Assembly: GCF_004010055.1 (NCBI RefSeq)
Contig: NZ_RQVT01000015.1
Location: 1 to 64,000, forward strand
Length of the DNA: 64,000 nucleotides
Direction: 5' to 3'
Source: Psychroflexus aestuariivivens
GTDB taxonomy: Bacteria > Bacteroidota > Bacteroidia > Flavobacteriales > Flavobacteriaceae
Positions 47,913 through 56,441 of the stretch are shown here, piece by piece; positions within the stretch are counted from its first letter, which is position 1; the number at the start of each line of letters is the position of its first letter. The translations under genes were made by a program, and so were the position numbers. The notes below the pieces were generated by a model. That model had not been told where the DNA came from, ran no database searches, and saw nothing but the letters and a program-made list of their open reading frames with translations.

Positions 47913-48322
47913 GAATCCTTATCAGTTTTTTGCGTTTCATTTTGAGTCTCTTCGTTAGAAATCGGATGTTTTTTATCTACTTTTCCTTGTAATTTGCTAA
48001 TTCTGCTTAGTTGTTTTTCTACAAGTTTGTGCATTTGTTTTTCTTCCCATTCTTTGCCCATGAGTTTGTTCACTACAAATACATTGATGGCATGAATAAT
48101 TAGGAAAAATAACCAAATGACAATGGCTGTAACAAACCAATCTGTATTGAAAGGCTGAAAATCTGATTTATAGCCCAGGACTACATTGACAACAATTAGA
48201 ATCACTGATCCAGCAACAAAAATAACGGCATGTGTTGCCAACCTTTTCTTTTGTTTTATCCTTCGATGTGCATTTTCATAAAGTGCCGCTGTTTCTTGAT
48301 CTATCTTAGATTTTGATTCCAT
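47909..48322 (-). CDS. 2TM-domain protein
   Basis: 137 aa with two membrane helices (ATHAVIFVAGSVILIVVNVV and TDWFVTAIVIWLFFLIIHAI) close together, flanked by charged ends. The 2TM domain is frequent in Bacteroidota, sometimes fused to LytTR or histidine kinase parts, but alone has no known role. First gene of the 2TM-folA-fructosamine kinase unit (four-base overlap with folA). Confidence 0.85.
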   Translation of the reverse strand: MESKSKIDQETAALYENAHRRIKQKKRLATHAVIFVAGSVILIVVNVVLGYKSDFQPFNTDWFVTAIVIWLFFLIIHAINVFVVNKLMGKEWEEKQMHKLVEKQLSRISKLQGKVDKKHPISNEETQNETQKTDKDS

Positions 48323-48373
48323 TTTATGTATATTAGTTTATTCAAATTTAAGTATTTGTTTTAAATAAAGCCA

Positions 48374-49459
48374 ATGATGAAAGATTTTAAACTTGCATTT
48401 CCACTATTGAACACTCACATATATCTCAACACGCCTTTTACTGGTCTGATTTCAGAAGATTTGAAGCAATATCGACGATTTTTGGACAATGAATTTCAAA
48501 TAAAAGGCAGTTTGTTTGCCGATGAATATGAAGCAGAAATCATTCAATCTACAAAGGCCAATTTGGCAAAGTATTATTCAACTAAGCCAGAACAAATTGG
48601 ATTGGTCAGTAATTTTTCTGTCGGAATAAACTTGATTTTGAACGATTTGCCGCAAAAATCCAAAGTCTTGCTAATTAAAGAAGATTATCCATCGGTGAAT
48701 TTTCCAGTGAAATCTAGAGATTTTTTAGTCTCTGAAGTCGGAATTAGTGAATATTTGGAACAAGGTATTCAATCTGCATTTGAAAAGAATCAACCTGATT
48801 TTTTCATTTTCAGCATCACACAATTTATCAGCGGCATTAAAATTGATTTGGAATTTTTGAAGACTTTGAAACACAGTTTTCCTCAGACTTTTTTTATCGC
48901 AGACGCTACACAATATTGCGGTGTGGAATCATTTAATTTTGAAGATTCAGGAATAGATGTTTTTGGCACAAGTGGCTACAAATGGTTGAATGCTGGACTC
49001 GGTAATGGTTTTTTTCTGTTCAAATCTAATTTTTTAAAGCAATTTCATTTCAAATCAATTGGCAGTAATTCGTTAGATGAAAAACCTGATGGAGAACCGC
49101 GTTTAACAGGTTTTTTGGAACCTGGACATTATGATTTGGTGGCTCTAGCCAGCTTGAATTTCGCCTTAAAATATCATTATGAAACTGTTGGAATTCAACA
49201 AATCGAAACACAAATCCAACACCTTTCAAAACTTGCCAAAGCAGAATTCGAAAAACATGATTTACTGGAAAAAACTGTCATAAAACGCAATATTTCCAGC
49301 AACATCTTTAGCTTGAAAGGCGATGAATCTTTAGTTGAAAAACTTAAAAATCATAATATTCTCACAGCTTTCAGAGGCGGACGTGTGCGTGTTGGGTTTC
49401 AATATTTCAATACTGAAGATGATTTGGATAAGTTGGTTTCTACAATTTCAAAAGATTAA
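48374..49459 (+). CDS. Class V PLP-dependent aminotransferase / cysteine desulfurase-like enzyme, possible EgtE
   Basis: 361 aa. Fold-type I class V enzyme: a Lys203 Schiff-base site in GTSGYKWLNAGLGNGFF, a preceding DATQYCGVESF and a late FRGGRVRVGFQYFNTEDD. The catalytic Cys of SufS-type desulfurases (HHCAQP) is not present, so it is not a group II desulfurase. It is convergent with and overlaps by four bases the end of egtD. In ergothioneine synthesis the last step, cleavage of the C-S bond by EgtE, uses a class V PLP enzyme, so EgtE is a reasonable guess. A kynureninase-like or other lyase role is also possible. Confidence 0.75.
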   Translation: MMKDFKLAFPLLNTHIYLNTPFTGLISEDLKQYRRFLDNEFQIKGSLFADEYEAEIIQSTKANLAKYYSTKPEQIGLVSNFSVGINLILNDLPQKSKVLLIKEDYPSVNFPVKSRDFLVSEVGISEYLEQGIQSAFEKNQPDFFIFSITQFISGIKIDLEFLKTLKHSFPQTFFIADATQYCGVESFNFEDSGIDVFGTSGYKWLNAGLGNGFFLFKSNFLKQFHFKSIGSNSLDEKPDGEPRLTGFLEPGHYDLVALASLNFALKYHYETVGIQQIETQIQHLSKLAKAEFEKHDLLEKTVIKRNISSNIFSLKGDESLVEKLKNHNILTAFRGGRVRVGFQYFNTEDDLDKLVSTISKD

Positions 49460-50418
49460 GGTTTGGTTTTGAAAATGTAGTTTTTATAAAACCCATTTTC
49501 ATTTTCGAAAATATTGTCAATTTCTAAATTCGCTTGTCCTGCCAACCATTCTACAGTTTCATCATCATATTTTTGTGAAATTTCTGTATGAATACTCTCC
49601 CAAGCGTTAAAATTCACTTGTAAATCCAAAGCTTTGATATTGACTTTTTGAGATTTTTGACTGACTAAAAAACTTTTGGCAGTGCCAGTTTCAGGATTAT
49701 AAGTTTCCCAATGTTTGAAACTGTCCAAGTCAAAATCTGCGTCAAACTCGCGATTGATGCGACTTAGCAAATTTTTATTGAAAGCTTCGGTAATTCCCTC
49801 TGGGTCATTGTAGGCTTTCAGAATAATTTCTGGGTCTTTTTTCTGATCAAACCCCATAAACAATAAGTCTTGATCAGACATATTCTCTTGAATTTTTTCA
49901 AGGAAATTTACTGCTTTGTCATGCATTAAATTCCCAATATTAGATCCCAAAACCAAGATTACTTTTTGCCTTTTGTTGTAAGTTGAAAGTTCATTCAATA
50001 TATCGAAATAAGTGCCTTGCAAAGTTTCTACATCAACTTCAGGGATTTCATCATGGAGTGATTTTTCTAAACTGTCCAATATATTTTGGCTGATGTCCAC
50101 GGGGAAATATTTGAAATTCGATTGTTTGTCTACCAAGTGTTTCAACAGCAATTTGGTTTTTTTGCCATCACCAGCACCGAGCTCAATCAAATCAAAACCT
50201 TCTTTATTATTGAATGTTTTAGTAATTTCTTGAGACTGATTTTTCAAAATTTCAAATTCACAACTCGTCAAGTAATAACTTGGCATGGCCATGATTTCTT
50301 GAAAGAGCTTGTCACCTTGCGAATCGTATATAAATTTTGAAGATAAATACTTTGGGTTATTTGTCAATCCCTGAATTACATTATTTTCAAATTCTGTATT
50401 CTTTGTCTTTTTATTCAT
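49456..50418 (-). CDS. egtD: Histidine N-alpha-methyltransferase EgtD
   Basis: 320 aa. EgtD trimethylates histidine to hercynine with SAM, the first step of ergothioneine synthesis. Family features: KYLSSKFIYDSQGDKLF and MPSYYLTSCEFEILKNQ at the N-terminus, GAGDGKKTKLLLKHL as the SAM site, LVLGSNIGNLMHDKA, LLFMGFDQKKDP, and a final domain with MRPE-like TEISQKYDDETV. It is 15 bases downstream of egtB on the same strand. Confidence 0.93.
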   Translation of the reverse strand: MNKKTKNTEFENNVIQGLTNNPKYLSSKFIYDSQGDKLFQEIMAMPSYYLTSCEFEILKNQSQEITKTFNNKEGFDLIELGAGDGKKTKLLLKHLVDKQSNFKYFPVDISQNILDSLEKSLHDEIPEVDVETLQGTYFDILNELSTYNKRQKVILVLGSNIGNLMHDKAVNFLEKIQENMSDQDLLFMGFDQKKDPEIILKAYNDPEGITEAFNKNLLSRINREFDADFDLDSFKHWETYNPETGTAKSFLVSQKSQKVNIKALDLQVNFNAWESIHTEISQKYDDETVEWLAGQANLEIDNIFENENGFYKNYIFKTKP

Positions 50419-50433
50419 AGAAATATTGTCGAG

Positions 50434-51576
50434 TTATTTTGCTAATCTTACACCGCAAAATTGCCATCTGAGATGCGGATGAAAGAAATTCCTGTAGCTT
50501 GGTCGAGAGTGATTTGGGGAAGTTGTAACTGCACAACCGCGCAAAACTTTTTGGTTGACCATAAATTTACCGTTGTATTCACCCAGAGCGCCGCTTGCTT
50601 TTTGATAATTTGGATAGGGCAGGTAGGCACTTTCCGTCCATTCCCAGCGTTTTCCCCAGTTGAATTTCTCTTGTGCAACTTCCCATTCAAATTCTGTGGG
50701 TAGTCTTAAGTTTTTCCATTGCGCAAAAGCAGCAGCTTCATAAAATGAAATATGGCTTAAAATGCCTTCTTTATCGAGTTTTTGTAATCCGTTGAGTTTA
50801 AATTCATGCCATTCACCATCGATCTGATGCCAATATTTGGGTGAATTTATGCCTTTTTCATTAATCCAATCCCAAGCTTCTGCATGCCAAAGCAAAGGGT
50901 TTTTATAAGCACCGTCTTGCATAAATTCAAGAAATTCAATATTGGTCACTAATTTGTTTAAGATTTTGAAATCTTGTAAAAAAACTTTGTGTCGACCGAG
51001 TTCATTGTCATAGCAAAAACCATCTCCAGCGAAACCAATATCATAAATTCCTTCTTCAAAATTAATCCATTCTCCGATGAAATCTTCCTGATCGTCTTCA
51101 TTGAAGTTGGAATCGAATACCGGGAAAAGTGGATTTTCATTAAATGAAAATTTAAGGTCTGAGTGTATTAATTCTTGGTGTTGCTTTTCATGATGAATCC
51201 CAATTTCTATTCTTTTTTCAACTTCAGGAGAATCATTATTTTTGAGTAAATCCACAATAGATTCAGTGACATGTTTTCTATATTTATATATTTCTGAAAC
51301 ACTTGGTCTGGATAGGTTTCCACGGTGATTCCTTTGAATGCGCTCACCTTTAAGCTCATAATAACTATTGAATAAAAACGGATATTTAGGGTGGTAAAGT
51401 TGGTAGTCCTTAGCATATTTCTCCAAGATGAAAACTTCAAAAAACCATGTTGTATGTGCTAAATGCCATTTTGCAGGAGAAACGTGTTCTTCGGGTTGAA
51501 GTAAGTAGTCTTCTAAATCTAAAACTTGACAGATTTGTTCTGAATATTGTCTGGTGTTGATAAATTCCTGAAGCAT
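50434..51576 (-). CDS. egtB: Sulfoxide synthase EgtB
   Basis: 380 aa. EgtB is a non-heme iron enzyme that joins hercynine to a thiol (cysteine or gamma-glutamyl-cysteine) as a sulfoxide. A DinB-like N-terminal part carries WHLAHTTWFFE (His38, His41) and HHEKQHQE (His129, His133); His residues from these two motifs are the likely iron ligands. The C-terminal FGE-sulfatase domain ends with RGCAVTTSPNHSRPSYRNFF and WQFCGVRLAK. It lies upstream of egtD. No egtA or egtC is present nearby, so the enzyme may use cysteine directly. Confidence 0.93.
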   Translation of the reverse strand: MLQEFINTRQYSEQICQVLDLEDYLLQPEEHVSPAKWHLAHTTWFFEVFILEKYAKDYQLYHPKYPFLFNSYYELKGERIQRNHRGNLSRPSVSEIYKYRKHVTESIVDLLKNNDSPEVEKRIEIGIHHEKQHQELIHSDLKFSFNENPLFPVFDSNFNEDDQEDFIGEWINFEEGIYDIGFAGDGFCYDNELGRHKVFLQDFKILNKLVTNIEFLEFMQDGAYKNPLLWHAEAWDWINEKGINSPKYWHQIDGEWHEFKLNGLQKLDKEGILSHISFYEAAAFAQWKNLRLPTEFEWEVAQEKFNWGKRWEWTESAYLPYPNYQKASGALGEYNGKFMVNQKVLRGCAVTTSPNHSRPSYRNFFHPHLRWQFCGVRLAK

Positions 51577-51729
51577 AAAATGATTTTTCGAAAATTACTA
51601 AAAAATGAAATTAAGACGTAAAAATTTATGAATAATTAACCTAAATTTTTCAAGTTGAGATCTATTCATTTTGATTTCTTTTGGGTGCTAAATAAAAAGG
51701 TGTAGTTTAGTGTTTCTAAAATATATAAA

Positions 51730-52200
51730 ATGAAAAGACTCTTTTTAATTTTGCTGTCATTTTGCTTTGTATCTTGTGTTTTCAGACCTGTTCATGACAA
51801 AAATATTTTTTATGATTATAATCAAGATGTTGAGTTTAGGTTATTAGGAATGAACAAAAAAAGAACTATCGACAAAGATCACGGTAGATATACTGAAATA
51901 GCCAAAAAAGGTAGACGCTTTATTTCTATTGTATTTGAATTCAAAAATAATTCTTCAAAAATTCAAATCATTGATTTTGAAAAGTTTTTTATTCGTGACC
52001 AAAACTCAGCATTGCATAAAGTGGATGGTGTGGTGATGGCAAAGAAGTTTACTTCAACAAATAAAAGATTTCAACAAAAATTGAAACCAAATAAAACAAG
52101 AACAATTTTTGTTCAGTTTATACCTAGTTTTGATAAAAACGAAAAGATAAAAACATTGATAATTGATGATGAAGTTTTTGAACTGAAATTAAATGAGTAA
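51730..52200 (+). CDS. Small lipoprotein, unknown function
   Basis: 156 aa with a lipoprotein signal (LLSFCFVSC). The mature part is a compact beta-rich domain (RFISIVFEFKNNSSKIQIID, TRTIFVQFIP), probably Ig-like; I cannot name its family. It stands alone, divergent from egtB and convergent with thyA. Confidence 0.65.
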   Translation: MKRLFLILLSFCFVSCVFRPVHDKNIFYDYNQDVEFRLLGMNKKRTIDKDHGRYTEIAKKGRRFISIVFEFKNNSSKIQIIDFEKFFIRDQNSALHKVDGVVMAKKFTSTNKRFQQKLKPNKTRTIFVQFIPSFDKNEKIKTLIIDDEVFELKLNE

Positions 52201-52265
52201 AAGCTAATCATTAATTACTTCAAAGTGAAATCAGCCTTTAAAAATTTATAATTAACCTTAGTTTT

Positions 52266-53090
52266 TTAAATTGCGACTTTTCCTTTAATGTGTGGGTGCG
52301 GATTATAATTTTCAAGTGTGAAATCTTCAAACTTGAAATCAAAAATATCTTTGACTTCTGGGTTCAGTTTCATTATCGGCAATGGTTTAGGTGTGCGTGA
52401 CAATTGGAGTTCAACTTGTTCAAAATGATTGTTATAAATGTGCGCATCACCAAACGTATGGACAAAATCACCGACTTCCAGATTGCAAACTTGTGCAATC
52501 ATCATGGTGAACAATGCATAAGATGCAATATTGAACGGCACGCCCAAAAATACGTCAGCGCTACGCTGATACAACTGGCAAGACAATTTTCCATCTGCGA
52601 CATAAAACTGAAAAAAAGCATGGCAAGGCGGCAAGGCTGCTTTTCCGTCAGCAACATTTTGTGCAAAAGATTGACTTGTGTCTGGCATTACGCTTGGATT
52701 CCAAGCTGAAACCAACATTCTACGGCTGTTTGGATTATGCTTTAACGTGTGAATCAAATCTTTGATTTGGTCGATGTCTTCAGAATTCCAATTGCGCCAT
52801 TGGTGACCGTAAACTGGACCTAAATCACCGTTTTCATTAGCCCATTCATTCCAAATCTTGACGCCATGATCTTTCAAATAATTGATGTTGGTATCGCCTT
52901 TCAGAAACCACAACAACTCATAAACAATAGATTTCAAATGCACTTTTTTAGTAGTGACCAGTGGAAATCCTTCAGCCAAATCAAAACGCATTTGGTAACC
53001 AAAGACACTTTTAGTACCAGTTCCAGTGCGGTCGCCCTTTTGTGTGCCGTGCTCTAAAATATGCTGAATTAAATCATGGTATTGTTTCAT
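52266..53090 (-). CDS. thyA: Thymidylate synthase
   Basis: 274 aa. Converts dUMP to dTMP with methylene-tetrahydrofolate. The nucleophile is Cys156 in [12 protein letters not shown]. Other signatures: [55 protein letters not shown] and [21 protein letters not shown] box (minus strand, 53110-53117) lies 20 bases before the ATG and fits TAnnTTTG, so it probably has its own promoter. Confidence 0.97.
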   Translation of the reverse strand: MKQYHDLIQHILEHGTQKGDRTGTGTKSVFGYQMRFDLAEGFPLVTTKKVHLKSIVYELLWFLKGDTNINYLKDHGVKIWNEWANENGDLGPVYGHQWRNWNSEDIDQIKDLIHTLKHNPNSRRMLVSAWNPSVMPDTSQSFAQNVADGKAALPPCHAFFQFYVADGKLSCQLYQRSADVFLGVPFNIASYALFTMMIAQVCNLEVGDFVHTFGDAHIYNNHFEQVELQLSRTPKPLPIMKLNPEVKDIFDFKFEDFTLENYNPHPHIKGKVAI

Positions 53091-53129
53091 TGTCTTGAAT
53101 TTGATTTTTCAAAAGTAACGAAATTTAAT

Positions 53130-53666
53130 TCAAAATGAATTTGCGATTTCTAACAATTTGAGCGTGGTTTTCCAATTCCTTGTGGTCGTTCCAGTGCTTA
53201 ATTTTTTCTCAAAAAACGTATTGGAAAGTTTGGTTTTGTGGTAAGGACCTTGACAATACAAATAAATACAATCGTTATTTACGATGAATTTATCGTTTGG
53301 AAAATTGAAAGTTTGGATGTTTTCAATATCAGATTTTGAGGGTTTCTTTTTTAGGAAAGTCAGATGCAAGTTTTCAATTGCTCCGATTTCTCTAAAAGGG
53401 TTTTCATCAACTATTTTTTCAAAATCTTTAGCGGATTTTACAATTACAGGAACTTCAAAACCATAAGTTCCAGCTATGCTTTGTTCAATTTTTTCTGCAA
53501 TTTCAGAATTTTCAGAATCATTTTTGAACACCACATTGCCGCTTTGGATATAGGTTTTTGGGTTTTCAAAACCTGATTGTTCTAATAATTGCCGAAGATC
53601 AGCCATCAGGATTTTGCGTTTTCCGCCAACGTTGATGCCTCTAAGTAAAGCGATTTTTACATCCAT
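53130..53666 (-). CDS. DUF1697-family protein
   Basis: 178 aa. The opening IALLRGINVGGKRKILMADL, then TYIQSGNVVFKND and ATRNWKT-like TTRNWKTTLKL at the end, are the DUF1697 signature. The family is widespread and cytoplasmic and has no established function. It lies 40 bases upstream of thyA and 12 bases after the porin gene on the same strand. Confidence 0.88.
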   Translation of the reverse strand: MDVKIALLRGINVGGKRKILMADLRQLLEQSGFENPKTYIQSGNVVFKNDSENSEIAEKIEQSIAGTYGFEVPVIVKSAKDFEKIVDENPFREIGAIENLHLTFLKKKPSKSDIENIQTFNFPNDKFIVNNDCIYLYCQGPYHKTKLSNTFFEKKLSTGTTTRNWKTTLKLLEIANSF

Positions 53667-53677
53667 TTATTTTAAAT

Positions 53678-55657
53678 TTATAAAAAGAAATTCCAGACCA
53701 AACCGAAACGGATCACAAAATCTCGATAGGGATAACTTGGTGCAGAAAAATTACTATTACCTTCAAATAAACTATTCAGATGCTGAAGTTTGAAGAAAAT
53801 TCTGGCTTCTTGAACTTTCGCATTTAGGAAAAAATCTACAGTATAAAATCCATCGAGCATTTCACGGTCTTGAATGGCAAATTCTGCCAAAACTGGATCG
53901 TAGGCTTTGGATTGGAATTCAGTAAAATAATTGAACGTAAAACCAGTTTGCAAATACAAAGCTCTTTTGAATAAATAGTTGTCATAGTAAAGCGAATTCC
54001 GTGTCACAAAATCTGGTACGGGGAAAATATTTTCGGCATTCATTACATTTTGATACATTACCGTATTGGCAAGGTTCATGTGCCCATATTTGAAATCTTT
54101 TCCCGCTTTTATTTTTAAATATCGCACTTGGTCAGACGCCTGAAAAGGTTTGACCAAACTGTCCATTGCAGGGTTTTCTACATCGTTGGTAAACGCAAAA
54201 TAAGCGTGATTGTCAATTTGTGTCAAACTGGCTTCAGCCCAACCAAATTTTTTGGATTCAGCCTTGAAATCTAAAACCTGTGTATTGACATTTTCCAGAT
54301 TTGGATTGTACCAATTGTAATTTTGGTAGTCGCTTTGGTTCAATATGAAATTATAATTTGGCGCACTGGAATTCAGCTGAATTCCAGCCGAAATCTCCAA
54401 CGAATCGCTTGGCTTATAGCTCGCTTTTCCTTGAATATTATAACCGTCAAAATCACCAGAAATATTGTAAGTTACATCACCAGCAATAAGGAAATCTTTG
54501 ATAGATTTATGATAAGTTCCGCCTAAACTGATGATATCGGTTTTAATGCGGTTAGGAATCGTTTCATCTTCTCTAACTACAATTGACCTATATCCATAAT
54601 TAAGATGAGAATGACCAGCTTTGAAGCCAATTTTTCCTAAGTGATTTTGAAAATAAGACAAAGTGAATGTGTTAGAAACATTTTGATATTCAACTTCGTC
54701 CGATAAGTTAGAATTTTCAAAGCTTGAACCGAAAACTGGACTGGCTTCAGCTTGGTTGAAACTGTATTCTTTATCTGTGAAATCCATAACATGTTTCAAG
54801 CGAATCTGCCCATTTTGGGTAGAATCATTCCCTTTTCTAATTTTATAAAATTGATTCAAATAAAATCTTTTGGCATCCAACATATTTTCAGCATCCTGAA
54901 ACTGAACATCAGCAGCGGCACGATTGTCAATTTCTTCAATTTGGTCTTTAAATTGTTGCTCGGAACGCGTTGTTAAACCACCATTTTCTTGATTCATTAG
55001 ATCTTGTGCTACAAAATGAGAGCGCACATAATATCGGTCGTTTGGCGTTCTGTAGTTCAAGCCAAGTCTTAGATTTCCTGTGCTTGTTAAATCGTTTTGA
55101 TAGACACCTAGCGAACGCAAACCTTTGTAAGCAATAGAAAGGTTGAGGTTAGGTCTTATATTGGTCGTAAAAAGTGCATCAACATTTTGACCCTGTTCCA
55201 AAACGGTTTTAAAATACAATTCTGTAAAAGGTGTCGGCACTTCATAATAATGAATGTCTTCAACTTCCATAAAATTGAAATGTCTTGCTCTTGCACCAAA
55301 TTTTGGTAAGGGCGATAAATCTTCAAAATTGTAACCTAAGCGGTTATAAGGTCTGCCAATATTTGAAAATGGTAAAAGCTCAAAATCGTCTTTTCTAAGA
55401 TAGTTGTATTTGTAATCTTTGTGAATATTCAGTGTTGTATCCACATAAGTAGTGTCGTTTTCAATACTGATAATTTTGTATTTAGAAATATGTGGTTTTT
55501 TTCGGCCATCTTTTACAGACCGCATATTTTCACCACGCTCATCGTTATTATTGCTACGATTAGTGTTTGCTCTACTTCGTTTGTCAATTTTCAGGTCTTG
55601 TGCTGGTGCTGAAATTGCAACTAAAAGGACAAAAATAAATATTGAAAATACCTTCAT
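53678..55657 (-). CDS. Putative porin (Bacteroidota Porin_10-like)
   Basis: 659 aa with a signal peptide (MKVFSIFIFVLLVAISAPAQ). After a disordered Asn/Arg-rich linker come DTTLNIHKDYKYNYLRKDDF and PFSNIGRPYNRLGY, then alternating beta strands to a C-terminus ending FVIRFGLVWNFFL. This matches the large putative porin family of Flavobacteriia. A TACTTTTG box on the minus strand (55678-55685) lies 21 bases before the ATG. The substrate is unknown. Confidence 0.85.
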   Translation of the reverse strand: MKVFSIFIFVLLVAISAPAQDLKIDKRSRANTNRSNNNDERGENMRSVKDGRKKPHISKYKIISIENDTTYVDTTLNIHKDYKYNYLRKDDFELLPFSNIGRPYNRLGYNFEDLSPLPKFGARARHFNFMEVEDIHYYEVPTPFTELYFKTVLEQGQNVDALFTTNIRPNLNLSIAYKGLRSLGVYQNDLTSTGNLRLGLNYRTPNDRYYVRSHFVAQDLMNQENGGLTTRSEQQFKDQIEEIDNRAAADVQFQDAENMLDAKRFYLNQFYKIRKGNDSTQNGQIRLKHVMDFTDKEYSFNQAEASPVFGSSFENSNLSDEVEYQNVSNTFTLSYFQNHLGKIGFKAGHSHLNYGYRSIVVREDETIPNRIKTDIISLGGTYHKSIKDFLIAGDVTYNISGDFDGYNIQGKASYKPSDSLEISAGIQLNSSAPNYNFILNQSDYQNYNWYNPNLENVNTQVLDFKAESKKFGWAEASLTQIDNHAYFAFTNDVENPAMDSLVKPFQASDQVRYLKIKAGKDFKYGHMNLANTVMYQNVMNAENIFPVPDFVTRNSLYYDNYLFKRALYLQTGFTFNYFTEFQSKAYDPVLAEFAIQDREMLDGFYTVDFFLNAKVQEARIFFKLQHLNSLFEGNSNFSAPSYPYRDFVIRFGLVWNFFL

Positions 55658-55772
55658 TCGTGATTTAAAAACTTTCGCAAAAGTATCATTTTTTGTTTAG
55701 TTTCATTTTTAATATCAGACTTAATACCATTTGCTTTTAGATTTTAATATTTTTGAAACCACATTTCAAATT

Positions 55773-56375
55773 ATGCTAAAGAAATTCTTTAAACAAAACA
55801 GATTAGAATGCGGAACAGATGAAGCCGGCCGCGGTTGCCTAGCTGGACCTGTTACAGCTGCAGCCGTTGTTTTAAAACCTGATTTTTCTAATGAAATCCT
55901 AAACGATTCTAAACAGTTGTCACTAAAAAAACGTGATTTATTAGAACATATTTTGAAATCTGAAGCAGAATCTTTTGGGATTGCACATGTTGATATGAAA
56001 GAAATAGATAGCATCAATATTCTAAATGCTTCAATTTTGGCTATGCATCGTGCTATTGATGATTTAAAAACTCGACCAGAATGTATTTTGGTAGATGGCA
56101 ATAGGTTCAAGCCTTACGTAAATATTCCACACGAATGCATCATCAAAGGCGATGCAAAATTTTTGAGTATTGCCGCGGCTTCAGTGTTGGCCAAAACGGC
56201 AAGAGATGCTTTTATGATGAAAATTCATGAAGAATATCCGATGTATGGTTGGGCGCAAAACAAAGGCTATCCAACCAAAAAGCATCGCGAAGCCATCAGA
56301 ACCTATGGAATTACTAAATATCATAGAAGAAGTTTTAGATTACTGCCGGAACAATTTTACTTAAATTTAGAATAA
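55773..56375 (+). CDS. rnhB: Ribonuclease HII
   Basis: 200 aa from the ATG at 55773; an upstream in-frame start at 55731 adds 14 residues without family support. Cuts RNA in RNA-DNA hybrids and removes single ribonucleotides. Catalytic acids are in [15 protein letters not shown] (Asp and Glu) and the later [25 protein letters not shown] and [14 protein letters not shown] are typical. Confidence 0.96.
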   Translation: MLKKFFKQNRLECGTDEAGRGCLAGPVTAAAVVLKPDFSNEILNDSKQLSLKKRDLLEHILKSEAESFGIAHVDMKEIDSINILNASILAMHRAIDDLKTRPECILVDGNRFKPYVNIPHECIIKGDAKFLSIAAASVLAKTARDAFMMKIHEEYPMYGWAQNKGYPTKKHREAIRTYGITKYHRRSFRLLPEQFYLNLE

Positions 56376-56441
56376 ATATCCCTGATTTAAAATTCGTAAA
56401 TTGCAGTTTTCAAACTAATTTTGCAAAAAATAAATTCAACT

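Noticed and set aside
48374..49459. Second SufS-type cysteine desulfurase
   Set aside because: The PLP Lys is present, but the conserved catalytic Cys loop seen in SufS at residue 372 is absent.
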